The notes: generated by a model from the letters alone, not told the origin. A stretch of 57,154 bases of DNA from Lactiplantibacillus xiangfangensis (GCF_001438845.1 NZ_JQCL01000006.1:1-57154), one strand, 5' to 3'. Shown: positions 9,201-19,030, counted from the first letter of the stretch. Numbers and translations: made by a program.

Positions 9201-9395
9201 CCCAAAGCCCCCCAATCTTGTATCCATAGCGTACGACGCACCCGAAAAAAAAGCACGCAGAACAACGTTAATGTTAGTCGACCAAACCAAGATTCAGGGT
9301 AAAGTTGAATATAATAACTAAAAAAAGACTAAATTTTAGTGATTTTAACTCGTGCAATTACCGAACAAAACCATTAAACTTAGTTCCATAGTTAA

Positions 9396-10766
<1,371 letters not shown>

Positions 10767-10777
10767 GCTTGCAACTT

Positions 10778-10824
10778 AAAAAAACGCAGTTCAGAAATCT
10801 AAAATTTCTGAACTGCGTTTTTTT
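10778..10824. terminator. Bidirectional terminator between gdhA and the leftward gene at 10826
   Basis: A perfect stem of about 21 bp (10778-10799 with 10804-10824) with a five-base loop and A/T-runs on both sides. The leftward gene ends two bases past it. Confidence 0.92.
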
Positions 10825-10825
10825 G

Positions 10826-11389
10826 TTAAACTTTATCATCTGGATAACCCGTGTGGGCCACTAGCTGTGAATACGTCTCGTGTAAAGTCAGTGCTGCGAC
10901 CTTCCAACCAAGCTTTAATAGTGGAATCAATCGCAACGGATCTTCAACCGGAATACCGTGTTCGTGTGCAAATTTAAAAATAGCAGGTAAAACTTCCATA
11001 TCAGAATTAGCAAAATAATAATTACCGGTATCCGTTAGAACAAAGATCGTGGCCCGAAAAGCGTGCCGGGGATCAAGCCCCTGACTAACGTGCCAACGAA
11101 TCGCCCCGATTTGGATCCGTTGCACCGCACTCAACGGCATCTCGCCAAGGTTGCGTCCCTCTGGCGACCACAAAACGACTTGCCGTGGTGTCAGCTCCAC
11201 AATGGCATATTTTTCACTCCGGGTGCCGGATAACCGCCGAAGCCAGTTACGTTCAGGCTCTGGTTTGGGGTACTCCTGCCCCTGAATTTCAAAGTGAAAC
11301 GGGACAATACACTTCTGAGCACGGTCAATCGCCCGGTAATGGCCAGCAATCTGATGATTAGCAAAAACAGACGTCATTGGTTTAAACAT
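10826..11389 (-). CDS. Conserved hypothetical protein, soluble
   Basis: About 187 residues from ATG 11389; GAGGGGAG eight bases upstream decides this start over a GTG that overlaps the ribosome site. I do not recognise the family with confidence. There is no signal peptide or clear membrane segment. The protein alternates beta-like stretches (KYAIVELTPRQVVLW, ATIFVLTDTGNYYF) with an Arg/His-rich middle, and a PH-like or similar small-molecule-sensing fold is possible but unproven. A -10-like TATACT at 11412-11417 would place the transcript start just before the ribosome site, so the gene probably does not depend on the promoter at 11.7 kb. Confidence 0.75.
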   Translation of the reverse strand: MFKPMTSVFANHQIAGHYRAIDRAQKCIVPFHFEIQGQEYPKPEPERNWLRRLSGTRSEKYAIVELTPRQVVLWSPEGRNLGEMPLSAVQRIQIGAIRWHVSQGLDPRHAFRATIFVLTDTGNYYFANSDMEVLPAIFKFAHEHGIPVEDPLRLIPLLKLGWKVAALTLHETYSQLVAHTGYPDDKV

Positions 11390-11455
11390 AACGGTCACTC
11401 CCCTCACCGTCAGTATACGCTTTCATCACTAAAATAACAGCCTTTAAATAGGTCA

Positions 11456-11495
11456 AAAACGGGATCAAATTACGATTGTAATTCGACCCCGTTTT
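11456..11495 (-). terminator. Terminator stem upstream of the 10826-11389 gene
   Basis: 18 pairs (11456-11473 with 11478-11495, two of them G-U on the minus strand), a four-base loop and five T residues on the minus strand. No protein gene ends here, so it implies a non-coding transcript or an attenuator. Confidence 0.8.
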
Positions 11496-11700
11496 AGCTT
11501 GCCACTTAGTTCTCATTTATGTGCTTGAATAATATCTTATGACAAATATGTGCGCTGACAATTTAAATTAATTAACTTGCCATCCCCGATTCAGATAGCT
11601 AAGCGCAAGCTTCACTCACGAAATCAGCGATCCGCTGACTTCAACTACACCCTTTGACACCATATTCACAACTTTTAAGTTGTTTGACCTAATCAGGTCA
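11456..11700 (-). ncRNA. Candidate small RNA (or attenuated leader) under catabolite control
   Basis: A promoter at 11707-11736 and an 18-bp terminator stem at 11456-11495 frame a transcript of about 245 bases on the minus strand. It has no convincing reading frame; the longest with ATG is about 15 codons and has no ribosome site. It contains short self-complementary stretches. The downstream leftward gene has its own -10-like element after the terminator, which favours a free small RNA, though a leader ending in an attenuator is possible. The remaining part of 11408-11797 holds nothing else that I can support. Confidence 0.45.
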
Positions 11701-11706
11701 ATGCTT

Positions 11707-11736
11707 ATTATAGCATCATTGTGAGCGCTTACACAA
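11707..11736 (-). promoter_or_regulatory. Promoter with a CcpA (cre)-like operator inside it
   Basis: On the minus strand: TTGTGT (11731-11736), 18 bases, then consensus TATAAT (11707-11712) preceded by TGC, an extended -10. The spacer holds TGTAAGCGCTCACA (11720-11733), one mismatch from the cre consensus TGWAANCGNTNWCA. An operator between -35 and -10 should repress. No gene lies directly downstream; the transcript would end at the 11456-11495 stem. Confidence 0.65.
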
Positions 11737-11762
11737 TTATGGCCGATAAATTTAGGGATAAT

Positions 11763-11790
11763 AAAAAAAGCTTACCAACTAGGCAAGCTT
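11763..11790 (-). terminator. Terminator of the 11798-12250 gene
   Basis: A nine-base stem with one G-U pair (11768-11776 with 11782-11790), a five-base loop and seven T residues on the minus strand, directly past the stop. Confidence 0.85.
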
Positions 11791-11797
11791 CTCTTTA

Positions 11798-12250
11798 TTA
11801 GTCGTTAGTTTGACCGTCTTGGTTCGCTTCACTATCGTCAAAGTCAGCGGGCATAATCGCAAAATTGCTTGCTTCAGTTGAAAGTAATGCGGCGTAAGCA
11901 CGAACTTTAGCAGATAAAGCAGGAATAATTGCACCGTTAAGGTTATTCAACATGTCCTGTTCATCATCTTCAACACCCTTGTCGTCTGCTTGACGTTCAA
12001 TGATACCGACCATTTCACCACTCAACCGTACGATTGCAAAAACCGTTGCGGATAAGTCATACATGTCTTCTTTATAAGTGACGTTTAATTGTGCTTGGAC
12101 CACGTCGTCACCAAAAGTCTTCTTAACGTCGGGATTAGCTGGTGTGTAGCTGAATTGGCCTTGGCCAGGTTCGTCTTTGGATTCATCACGATCATAAACG
12201 ATTTGGAAATGTAAATCTTGGATAGCTGAGTTTAAAATTTCAATATTCAT
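11798..12250 (-). CDS. Conserved hypothetical protein, possibly SecB/DUF1149-like
   Basis: 150 residues from ATG 12250, chosen because AAGGGAG precedes it at normal spacing; the in-frame codon further up has no such site. The protein is acidic and soluble, with alternating beta stretches (FQIVYDRDES, VVQAQLNVTYKED, SATVFAIVRLSGE) followed by a helical part ending in ALSAKVRAYAALLSTEASNF. That shape is reminiscent of SecB-fold proteins such as DUF1149 of lactic acid bacteria, but I cannot confirm it. The tail is Asp/Asn-rich. It is monocistronic. No function is proposed. Confidence 0.7.
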   Translation of the reverse strand: MNIEILNSAIQDLHFQIVYDRDESKDEPGQGQFSYTPANPDVKKTFGDDVVQAQLNVTYKEDMYDLSATVFAIVRLSGEMVGIIERQADDKGVEDDEQDMLNNLNGAIIPALSAKVRAYAALLSTEASNFAIMPADFDDSEANQDGQTND

Positions 12251-12444
12251 AGATGGAAACTCCCTTTTATATAATACCTTCACCATAAAGGAAATAGGTC
12301 AAAAATACAATCAAATTTCCGTGCTTTTCGTGAATAATTCATCAAGATTTGATTAACTTGCCGTAAAGATCATTAATCTGAGATTGATTGACGAACTTCG
12401 TTATAACCCTTAAACTAATCAATGAGTTTGATTAGGGAGGAATT

Positions 12445-12645
12445 ATGATTAAGAAGAGCAAACTGATGACCGCCATTATTATTTTGAGTTTGGGCACTGG
12501 CTTACTTGCAACCCCCGGTGTCACCGCACAGGCGATGCGTGTCCGCGCACCCCGAACCTTCTTACGCTGGCGCTTTAAACGAAATATTTCAAAGCGTCAC
12601 CACGTTAAACAGAATCACCATAAGAGATATTCGCACCGACGTTAA
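12445..12645 (+). CDS. Small secreted, strongly cationic peptide
   Basis: 66 residues. GGGAGGA sits five bases before the ATG. Residues 1-30 form a classical signal peptide (KKSK, hydrophobic core, VTAQA cut site). The mature part of about 36 residues has 10 Arg, 4 Lys, 5 His, two Trp/Tyr and no acidic residue, a net charge near +14. There is no Cys, so no disulfide or lantibiotic ring, and no double-glycine leader. It could be antimicrobial, bind wall teichoic acid, or be a degenerate surface-protein stub. No immunity gene is evident; the next gene is convergent. Both the ribosome site and signal peptide look real. Confidence 0.65.
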   Translation: MIKKSKLMTAIIILSLGTGLLATPGVTAQAMRVRAPRTFLRWRFKRNISKRHHVKQNHHKRYSHRR

Positions 12646-12680
12646 ACAAAATTAAATTACGCGATGCCTAAAGCTAGCGG

Positions 12681-12804
12681 TTCAGAAACGTGCGCTAAAA
12701 GGCAATTTGCTCCGCTTAACCCGGTATCAGGGCCCATTCCAAACCCGGGAATAATCCCTGATACCACGTTAATGCTCACAAATTAGTCGCCTTTTATCTC
12801 ACTC
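12681..12804 (-). repeat. 3' UTR hairpin repeat, copy 1 (with an insert in its loop)
   Basis: Starts right after the stop codon of the DUF915 gene (minus strand). Outer arms 12690-12703 and 12789-12802 pair imperfectly (about 12 of 14). The inside arm sequence GAGCAAATTGCCTTTT and the flank CACGTTTC match copies at 20.1 and 30.9 kb. The loop carries an additional perfect 10-bp hairpin (12723-12732 with 12756-12765) absent from the other copies, and there is no terminator hairpin after it. Confidence 0.65.
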
Positions 12805-13668
12805 TTACTGCCGGGGTTGTTGCTGATTCTGACGCCGAATCCGATCAGGAACCTTTTCAACCAAGAGGTATTGCCGAATCAATGCTACAATCTGCTTATT
12901 TTGCGGTAAATCCGAATGGGCCGTATTCGCCCCGGTCACCGTTATTTCAGTAAAGTGCTTGACCTGGTGCTGATAGATGTACTTGCCGTAATTCACACTA
13001 TTGGCTGGTACCGTCCCATCACTAGAATAGTTCTCGGTTCCCGCAATCGAGTACACGGTGAGCGATTCTGGCAACCCACTGCGGTACTTGTATAGTTCTT
13101 TAAACATACTCGTCTTAGCCGTCGTACTCGTGGACTCCATGTTATACGGCGAGGCAATCGTCATTAACCGATCAACGTGGACTTTCGGACTTTGTTTTAA
13201 ATACCGCTCTAAAAACAATGTCCAAATCAAGCCACCATTAGAGTGTCCTAATGCCGAGAAGTGATTAAATTTATAAGTCTTAATTAATTCCTTTAGCGCG
13301 GTATTCAACCAAACGGCTTGCTTATCGATGTTGGCCTTACCGTCCTTATTATTGGCAAAGCCAATCACAATAAACGGTTCCTTATCCCGATTATCAATGC
13401 TTCCACTATACTTAATCGAACCATCCGTTTGAACCGTTAGCTTTAAAACGCTGTGCTTCTTCGGCGTTTCCTTCCCTAACTCAGTAATCAAACTATCGAA
13501 ACGGTTCTGAGTCGCACTCGACCCGGGAATCATAATAACTGGGGCCATCTGACTTCGGCCCGCATTTTTTAACGTTTTAATGTTAGCCTGCGACCACGTA
13601 TAAGCTGGCCAACAAACGCCAACTAAGATAACCAAGCCAAGAACCCATTTCCACCAATTACGCTTCAT
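12805..13668 (-). CDS. DUF915-type alpha/beta hydrolase, membrane-anchored (copy 1)
   Basis: 287 residues from ATG 13668, a start that overlaps the end of the EIIC frame by 11 bases, so translation is probably coupled. The N-terminal segment (WWKWVLGLVILVG) is an anchor or signal. The catalytic domain shows MIPGSSATQNRFD, the nucleophile elbow GHSNGG, an Asp in AGTENYSSDGTVP and a terminal His in TAHSDLP, consistent with a Ser-Asp-His triad. These surface hydrolases are common in lactobacilli; substrates are mostly unknown, and esterase activity is likely. A paralog at 23581-24471 has the same motifs and the same EIIC partner. Confidence 0.85.
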   Translation of the reverse strand: MKRNWWKWVLGLVILVGVCWPAYTWSQANIKTLKNAGRSQMAPVIMIPGSSATQNRFDSLITELGKETPKKHSVLKLTVQTDGSIKYSGSIDNRDKEPFIVIGFANNKDGKANIDKQAVWLNTALKELIKTYKFNHFSALGHSNGGLIWTLFLERYLKQSPKVHVDRLMTIASPYNMESTSTTAKTSMFKELYKYRSGLPESLTVYSIAGTENYSSDGTVPANSVNYGKYIYQHQVKHFTEITVTGANTAHSDLPQNKQIVALIRQYLLVEKVPDRIRRQNQQQPRQ

Positions 13669-14971
13669 CTTTGACCACCGTCCCCTCAGTTTGGTTAGCG
13701 AGTAGGACAAATGGCAAATAAATGGCCGTCGCTACTAAAAGGTTAATTAGACTGACAACTAACGCACGCCAGTCGCCACCGGTCCCTAACCAACCAATTA
13801 GGACTCCCGGCGTCGTGCGGTCGACCGGATAAACGACTGGGGGCATCAGTTGCAGTTTTAGCGCCGCCCAACTGATCACCATGTTAACCACCGGTGCCAA
13901 GACAAACGGGATCGCTAAAATCGGACTGTACGCAATCGGTAAGCCGACTAATAAAGGTTGATTAAAGTTAAAAATCGCTGGTAACCAACTCGCTTTAGTC
14001 ACGGCGCGGTAGCTTTGATTATGGGAACGCCACAAAATGGCAATAACTAACGCTAACGTCATCCCGGGACCCCCAACGTTCGCAAAACTGTCAAAAACGG
14101 TGTGCAGTGTGATTGGGTTCGGCGCTCCCCAAGCCGAGCCGTGCTGTAAAGCGTACTGTAAGTTTTGAACCGTGCTGATGGCACTATTGCCGCTGTAATC
14201 AACGGGGCCAATAATCCCAATCAACCAAAATAAATTGCTTAAGACCGTCGTCCCCAGCATCGTGCTCAACATGGCACCGGGATTAATAAACGGCAACGTA
14301 AAAACTTTGTAAAATAGGCCGTTTAAGCCGTACTTGCTAACGAAGCTAACCCCGTAACCCACGCCGCTAAATAAAATCACACCCACGACGAGGGGTAACC
14401 AGTTACACCGTGCCCGTAACAACAAATGTTACTGCGTCTCAATGGCCTGGTGGGTATGTGGTCGACGGACTAGGTGCGTAAATAGCCATCCCGTCACCAG
14501 CCCTACTAGTAAGGCTAAAAAGATGCCTTGCGTCCCCAAGTTATCTTCTAAAACCCGAGGAACGTTTGCATCACGCCGGTTAAAGACGGCGTAGTTAAAG
14601 TTCAGCATCATAAAACTAATGGCCGCGCTAATCCCAGCCAATAAGTTGTCACGTTGGGCGGAACGCGCCACAAAATTGGCGGCCGCAAACGCCACGATAA
14701 CTGCAATAATTCCGTTAATACTTTGGCTTAGCATCGTCGTATAAGTCGTTAACTGCGAAAAACCAGGCACCCAGTGACTCAGTCCGTAAATATGATTTAA
14801 AAAGCCGTTTTTTTGAAAGATTGCTTGGTTAACTAAACTAATATAAGTGCCGATCAGCACAAATGGAAAAAGCAACGTCAAGGAATCTCGCAACGCGCGC
14901 CAATACCGTTTGCGCTCAACGACCCGTTCAAAATTTAACAATCCGCGTTGTAGCTTTTTAATGGTACCCAT
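13658..14971 (-). pseudogene. PTS EIIC-like (cellobiose-type) permease interrupted by one stop codon
   Basis: Two adjacent pieces in the same frame: residues 1-180 (14971-14432) end at TAA 14429-14431, and the frame resumes at once and runs to 13658. Together they equal about 437 codons, matching the intact 446-residue paralog at 24455. The N half has the LLFPFVLIGTY segment; the C half has DSFANVGGPGMTLALVIAI and LMPPVVYPVDRTTPGVLIGWLGTGG, the substrate-loop region of EIIC_2 permeases. A single C-to-T change (CAA to TAA) would explain it. The break falls in the central cytoplasmic linker, which is poorly conserved. The start is uncertain: ATG 14971 lies directly on the G-rich ribosome site. 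Confidence 0.8.
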
Positions 14972-15108
14972 CCCCCAAAACTTAATTGTCTTAAATATAC
15001 GCTTATCCGCTAGCTCTGCCTACCGCAGCCACTTATAAAGTGCGTTTGATTTCGTCTTCGTCTTGATATCATTTATAATTATAATAAATATAAATGGAGG
15101 TGGTTTCT

Positions 15109-15549
15109 ATGCCTAGTCGTTACACGCACATCTTAGTTCCTGTCGACAGTTCCGAAGCTGCACAAGCGGCCTTTACCGAAGCAGTCAACATCGCCCAGCG
15201 GCATGCGGCCCAACTGACCGCACTGTACGTTGTCGACGATAGTGCCTACCATGCGCCAGCGCTTGATCCGGTCCTTTCCGAATTACTCGACGCCGAAGCC
15301 GCGCACGCTCAAGACGCGATGCAGCAGCGACAGCAATTCGTAACCACTACCACGATTTCTGATTTCAAAACCGAAGTCACGTACGGGATTCCTAAACGGG
15401 CCATCGAGGACTACGCTAAGCAACACCCTGAAATTGATTTGATTGTACTCGGTGCCACTGGTAAAGATTCGCCCCACCGGGTGGCTGTGGGTTCAACAAC
15501 TAGTTACGTGGTCGACCACGCCCCTTGCAACGTGATGGTCATTCGCTAA
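15109..15549 (+). CDS. Universal stress protein, UspA family
   Basis: 146 residues from ATG 15109, five bases after GGAGGTGG; an upstream ATG lies inside the ribosome site and is rejected. The single Usp domain has HILVPVDSSEAA at the N-terminus and the ATP-binding pattern LIVLGATGKDSPHRVAVGSTTSYVVDHAPCNV near the C-terminus (GxxGxnGx8GSTTxxV type), so it is probably of the ATP-binding class. L. plantarum-group genomes carry many such genes, linked to stress survival. It is divergent from the broken EIIC gene and ends at a strong terminator. Confidence 0.92.
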   Translation: MPSRYTHILVPVDSSEAAQAAFTEAVNIAQRHAAQLTALYVVDDSAYHAPALDPVLSELLDAEAAHAQDAMQQRQQFVTTTTISDFKTEVTYGIPKRAIEDYAKQHPEIDLIVLGATGKDSPHRVAVGSTTSYVVDHAPCNVMVIR

Positions 15550-15562
15550 AAATGAAGCGCAT

Positions 15563-15610
15563 AAAAATGAGGATTCAGAAAAGTTGGCTATTTTCTGAAT
15601 CCTCATTTTT
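15563..15610. terminator. Terminator after the universal stress protein gene
   Basis: A 20-bp perfect stem (15563-15582 with 15591-15610) with an 8-base loop and a T-run. Confidence 0.92.
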
Positions 15611-15751
15611 GTTTTATCGACATTCAAATGACCGCCAAATTCTCACCGAAGTTTTAAGTTCAACAATGCGCAGCCGTAGTATCATTAAGTAGCCAACTGA
15701 TTCCTGTGTCAAACAATTATTACAGTGCTTAAATCTTTGGGGGAAATTAGC

Positions 15752-16279
15752 ATGCGACATAAACAACCACGTTATTTGGGGAGCCTGATTGCAATCATCG
15801 GTCTAGCAATTCTAGGCCTATCTTTTTTATTCATTGGTTATGATAACTCCGACGCCAGTGTCGGGGATCAGCGCCTATTTCAAACTCGGCTAACACGGAT
15901 CACGGCCACTGACAACGGTGAATGGCGCGTCACGGGGACGACTAACGCACCGTCTGGGGCTAAGATTATCGCCCTAGGCACGACGGACGTTTCCTCAGTC
16001 GCCAGCTCACTAGCCAGCACCACTGCCTGGTCTCGCGTTAATCACGGTCAATTCACAGCGACCATCAATGCTTATAACGCCGCAACTAGCCATCAATACC
16101 GTACTGGGCAACTTGTCCCGGTCACGGTAGTTGCGGTGACCGATTATCAGCAGCGTCAGTATAACTTACTGCCCGCCGCCCTGCGTGACCAGTTACAACA
16201 GTTTGCACCGCACCAACTTAAACTGACTGAGCAACTCGCACACTTTTGTCAGGAATCGTACCATCAATATAATCTATAA
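15752..16279 (+). CDS. Membrane-anchored extracellular protein of unknown function
   Basis: 175 residues from ATG 15752, preceded by GGGGGAAA at good spacing; the frame is open further upstream but without a better site. One N-terminal membrane segment (LIAIIGLAILGLSFLFIG) is followed by an outside domain rich in Thr, Ala and Gln. Patterns such as WRVTGTTNAPSGAKIIALG and GQLVPVTVVAVTDYQQ suggest a beta-sandwich (Ig-like, often in FxLYD-like lactobacillar proteins). I do not recognise the family. It is single, with its own terminator. Confidence 0.7.
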   Translation: MRHKQPRYLGSLIAIIGLAILGLSFLFIGYDNSDASVGDQRLFQTRLTRITATDNGEWRVTGTTNAPSGAKIIALGTTDVSSVASSLASTTAWSRVNHGQFTATINAYNAATSHQYRTGQLVPVTVVAVTDYQQRQYNLLPAALRDQLQQFAPHQLKLTEQLAHFCQESYHQYNL

Positions 16280-16280
16280 A

Positions 16281-16330
16281 ACACTAGGCGACTGGAATTG
16301 GCATAATCAATTTCAGTCGCCTAATGTTTT
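16281..16330 (+). terminator. Terminator after the 15752-16279 gene
   Basis: A stem of about 20 positions with two mismatches (16281-16300 with 16308-16327), followed by TTTT. Confidence 0.8.
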
Positions 16331-16353
16331 ATTACTGTTTTTTTCAAAATAAA

Positions 16354-16394
16354 AACCGCTTCATATCAACCGTAATCGCTGATATGAAGCAGTT
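16354..16394 (-). terminator. Terminator downstream of tRNA-Arg
   Basis: 15 positions with one mismatch (16354-16368 with 16380-16394) and a T-run on the minus strand, beginning 16 bases past the tRNA 3' end. Confidence 0.8.
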
Positions 16395-16409
16395 TAAAAC
16401 TGAATTTAT

Positions 16410-16482
16410 TGATCCCACCCGGACTCGAACCGGGATCAACCGCTTAGGAGGCGGGTGCCCTATCCAGTTGTGCTATGAGACC
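16410..16482 (-). tRNA. tRNA-Arg, anticodon CCU (reads AGG)
   Basis: 73 bases with a complete cloverleaf. The acceptor stem GGTCTCA pairs with TGGGATC (two G-U pairs), the discriminator is A, the T arm is CCCGG-TTCGAGT-CCGGG, and the anticodon loop is CTCCTAA on a GCGG stem. CCA is not encoded. It lies 51 bases past the helicase stop on the same strand and may be on one transcript with it; a 8-bp inverted repeat (about 16488-16516) in the gap has no T-run. Confidence 0.95.
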
Positions 16483-16533
16483 ATAACCAATCCGTAAAAT
16501 ATCATCTCACGGATTGCGTCATTTGGCAATTAC

Positions 16534-17883
16534 CTATTTACCGAAGCGGTCGCGGTTCTTTTTCCGCATCCCCTTCTTCTTGGAATGCTTATTGTGCCCC
16601 TTATGCTTCTTTGGCATGGCTTTTTCTGCCTTGGCCGGCTTCACTAATTGATCATTAGTCTCAGCGACACGCTTAACCTTGTCAGGATGCCCAGCATCAC
16701 CGACCCGGTGGCGACCATTCGCCGCCTCCCCAGCCTTTTCTGGATGGTCAAACGTCAACGGCGGTACTACCCGATCAGGCTTGTTATCCACGATTTGATA
16801 ACCAACTAAGTAACCGGGCTTAATTTCGTAATTCGTCTCCGCCATCAGCTTCTTGAAGTCACGAATATCGTGATCATCGCCCATAGTCAAGACTAACCCT
16901 TCGGCGCCCATCCGGCCGGTCCGACCACTACGGTGAATATAAGTCGTCACGTCTTTTGGCAACTGGTAATTAATAACCGCTGGTAATTCGGGAACGTCTA
17001 ATCCCCGGGCAGCCAAATCAGTCGTCAATAACAGTTCAACCTTACCCTGGCGAAACAGCCGCAACGCCTTTTCACGTTCAACCTGACGCTGATTACTCGT
17101 TAACGCCACGTAATTAACGTGTTGGTGCCGCAATTCAACGGCCACGTGTTGTAACTCCTGCATCTTGTTAAAGAACACTAGCGCCCGTAGACGGTCCACG
17201 CGGCTAATCCGTTTTAGCAAGTTGACCCGTTGCCGGTTGCCGACTTCCATCGTACGGTGGCGCACGACACCCTGCGTCTGGTCGATGGCCCGTACGTCAA
17301 TTTTTTCAACCGTTTGGCCAAACCAACGAGGAAGTTCATCCAAAATCTTCGTTTCGGTTGCTGAAAAGAAGCCCAATTGTAACGTTTCGGCAAAGGTTGC
17401 GTCTAAAATCTCTCGAATCTGATCAAGCGTTTCATCCGTCAGCAATTCGTCCGCTTCGTCAACGATCATGAGCTTTAAATGCCCAAGCTTCAACTTACCA
17501 TCCGCAATCAGGTTAGTGACCCGTCCCGGCGTCCCAACGACGACTTCTGGATGTTTCTTAAGCTTTTCAGTCTGGCGCTTCACGTTGGCCCCACCAGTAA
17601 TGGCTAAGACCTTTGCGTCGACTAACTGTGCCCAATCACGGACAACGTTGGTCGTTTGCATCGCTAACTCTTGTGATGGTGCTAAAATCAAGGCTTGTAC
17701 CCCTTCACCAGGGCGCACCATTTCTAACATTGGCCAAGTAAAGGCCAGGGTCTTCCCCGAACCAGTCGGGGCCAGTCCTAAGACTGATTTGCCCGCAGCC
17801 ATGGGTTCCGCTACCGCCGTTTGAATGGGTGACGGTTCCGTAAAGCCCTGCGCTGCAAACTTTGTTTTAAATACGTCTAACAT
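16534..17883 (-). CDS. DEAD-box RNA helicase (CshB-like)
   Basis: 449 residues with the full DEAD-box set in order: Q motif (FTEPSPIQ), motif I APTGSGKT, PGR, motif II VDEADELL, motif III FSATE, and the second RecA domain ending in HRSGRTGRMGAEG. The C-terminal tail after about residue 375 is basic and ends in a Lys/His-rich stretch that should bind RNA. It is close to the B. subtilis CshB/YqfR group, thought to act in cold adaptation and ribosome or RNA turnover. GAGG precedes the ATG. It starts 12 bases after the oxidoreductase gene, so the two are one operon; the tRNA lies downstream. Confidence 0.92.
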   Translation of the reverse strand: MLDVFKTKFAAQGFTEPSPIQTAVAEPMAAGKSVLGLAPTGSGKTLAFTWPMLEMVRPGEGVQALILAPSQELAMQTTNVVRDWAQLVDAKVLAITGGANVKRQTEKLKKHPEVVVGTPGRVTNLIADGKLKLGHLKLMIVDEADELLTDETLDQIREILDATFAETLQLGFFSATETKILDELPRWFGQTVEKIDVRAIDQTQGVVRHRTMEVGNRQRVNLLKRISRVDRLRALVFFNKMQELQHVAVELRHQHVNYVALTSNQRQVEREKALRLFRQGKVELLLTTDLAARGLDVPELPAVINYQLPKDVTTYIHRSGRTGRMGAEGLVLTMGDDHDIRDFKKLMAETNYEIKPGYLVGYQIVDNKPDRVVPPLTFDHPEKAGEAANGRHRVGDAGHPDKVKRVAETNDQLVKPAKAEKAMPKKHKGHNKHSKKKGMRKKNRDRFGK

Positions 17884-17895
17884 AGTGCCTCATTT

Positions 17896-18906
17896 CTATT
17901 TATCGGCTAAATCACGTTCGTCATCGGAAAAGTAGATGTGTCCGGACTGCCGTAAATTAAATAATAGTTTATTAACATTGCGACTTAACTGCCGCCATGC
18001 TTGATATTCTTTTTGATGACCGGCTGGATCATTGATTACCATTGCAAAGTCGCGGGCTTCCGCGAGCATTGGGTTAGCGTCCGGCTGAACACCGATGTTA
18101 TGGGCCTTGCCGTCCACGTCGTGATAAGTGACTTTGCCCAGCTCAGCCGCGTTATCCATCACAATGGCATCTTGCAAGCCGTTAATTTCAGATGGCAAAA
18201 ACGAATTACTGGTTTTACCCACGTTCAGTGTCACCGTAAAGGCTGGGTAACGCAAAACTGCCAAGCCCTTCCCGTCGACCTTCGTTGACAACAAGGTTGG
18301 GTAATAGGCCACCTCATCCGGCATACCGAACCAACCAACCGCATCATAGGCCAAGTAAACACCGAGGTCTTGCAAAGCCCCACCGGCGAACTTCAGTGAG
18401 AAAATGTTAGGTTCTTCGCCTGCCCGCACGGCGTCAAACCGTGAGGAGTACTTCATGTACGTTAAAGTAGCGCCTTGGACCTGTTCAAGCTGGTCGATTT
18501 GATCCTTGACCCGTTTAAAGTTAACTTCATGGATCTGACGTGCGGCTTCAAATAGCAATACGTCTGGATGAGTAGCTAAGCATTCGTCTAACTGTTCAAA
18601 TTCAGCCTGATTAGCCACAGCGGGTTTTTCAACAATGACGTGCTTGCCGTGTTTGATAGCGAGCTTCGCTTGGGCAAAATGCAAACTATTTGGCGATGCA
18701 ATGTAGACGGCATCAAAGTCACCTTGACTGAAAAAGCGCTCTAAATCCGTAAAGATTGCCCCGGCGTGATTTTTGTCCGCAAATGCTTGGGCCGTCTCAC
18801 TGTGCCGTGAATAAACCGTCGTCAGCTGCCATTCACCCGACTCATTCGCCGCGTCAATAAATTGTTGCGTGATCCAGTTGGTTCCAATGATTCCTAATTT
18901 TAACAT
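17896..18906 (-). CDS. Gfo/Idh/MocA family NAD(P)-dependent oxidoreductase
   Basis: 336 residues. The N-terminal Rossmann domain begins KLGIIGTNWI; EKP at about residue 94 supplies the family lysine. The C-terminal dimerisation domain has the GGALQDLGVYLAYDAVGWFG segment (position of the DxGxH-type site, here DLGVY). The sugar or inositol substrate is unknown. A similar but distinct enzyme of the same family lies at 53125. AGAGGGG precedes the ATG. It is followed at 12 bases by the DEAD-box helicase. Confidence 0.9.
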   Translation of the reverse strand: MLKLGIIGTNWITQQFIDAANESGEWQLTTVYSRHSETAQAFADKNHAGAIFTDLERFFSQGDFDAVYIASPNSLHFAQAKLAIKHGKHVIVEKPAVANQAEFEQLDECLATHPDVLLFEAARQIHEVNFKRVKDQIDQLEQVQGATLTYMKYSSRFDAVRAGEEPNIFSLKFAGGALQDLGVYLAYDAVGWFGMPDEVAYYPTLLSTKVDGKGLAVLRYPAFTVTLNVGKTSNSFLPSEINGLQDAIVMDNAAELGKVTYHDVDGKAHNIGVQPDANPMLAEARDFAMVINDPAGHQKEYQAWRQLSRNVNKLLFNLRQSGHIYFSDDERDLADK

Positions 18907-19030
18907 GCTAATACCCCTCTCGTTAACGGCAACCGCTGTGACTGGTTGCGCTTACTGATACTTTCATTCTACCAGTTTTACGAACGAAATAGGGCCTTGG
19001 AACTTTGAAATTTATGGCCTGTTTAATGGC

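Noticed and set aside
16488-16516. Terminator between the helicase gene and tRNA-Arg
   Set aside because: An 8-bp inverted repeat is present but without a T-run on the minus strand; it may be a processing site instead.
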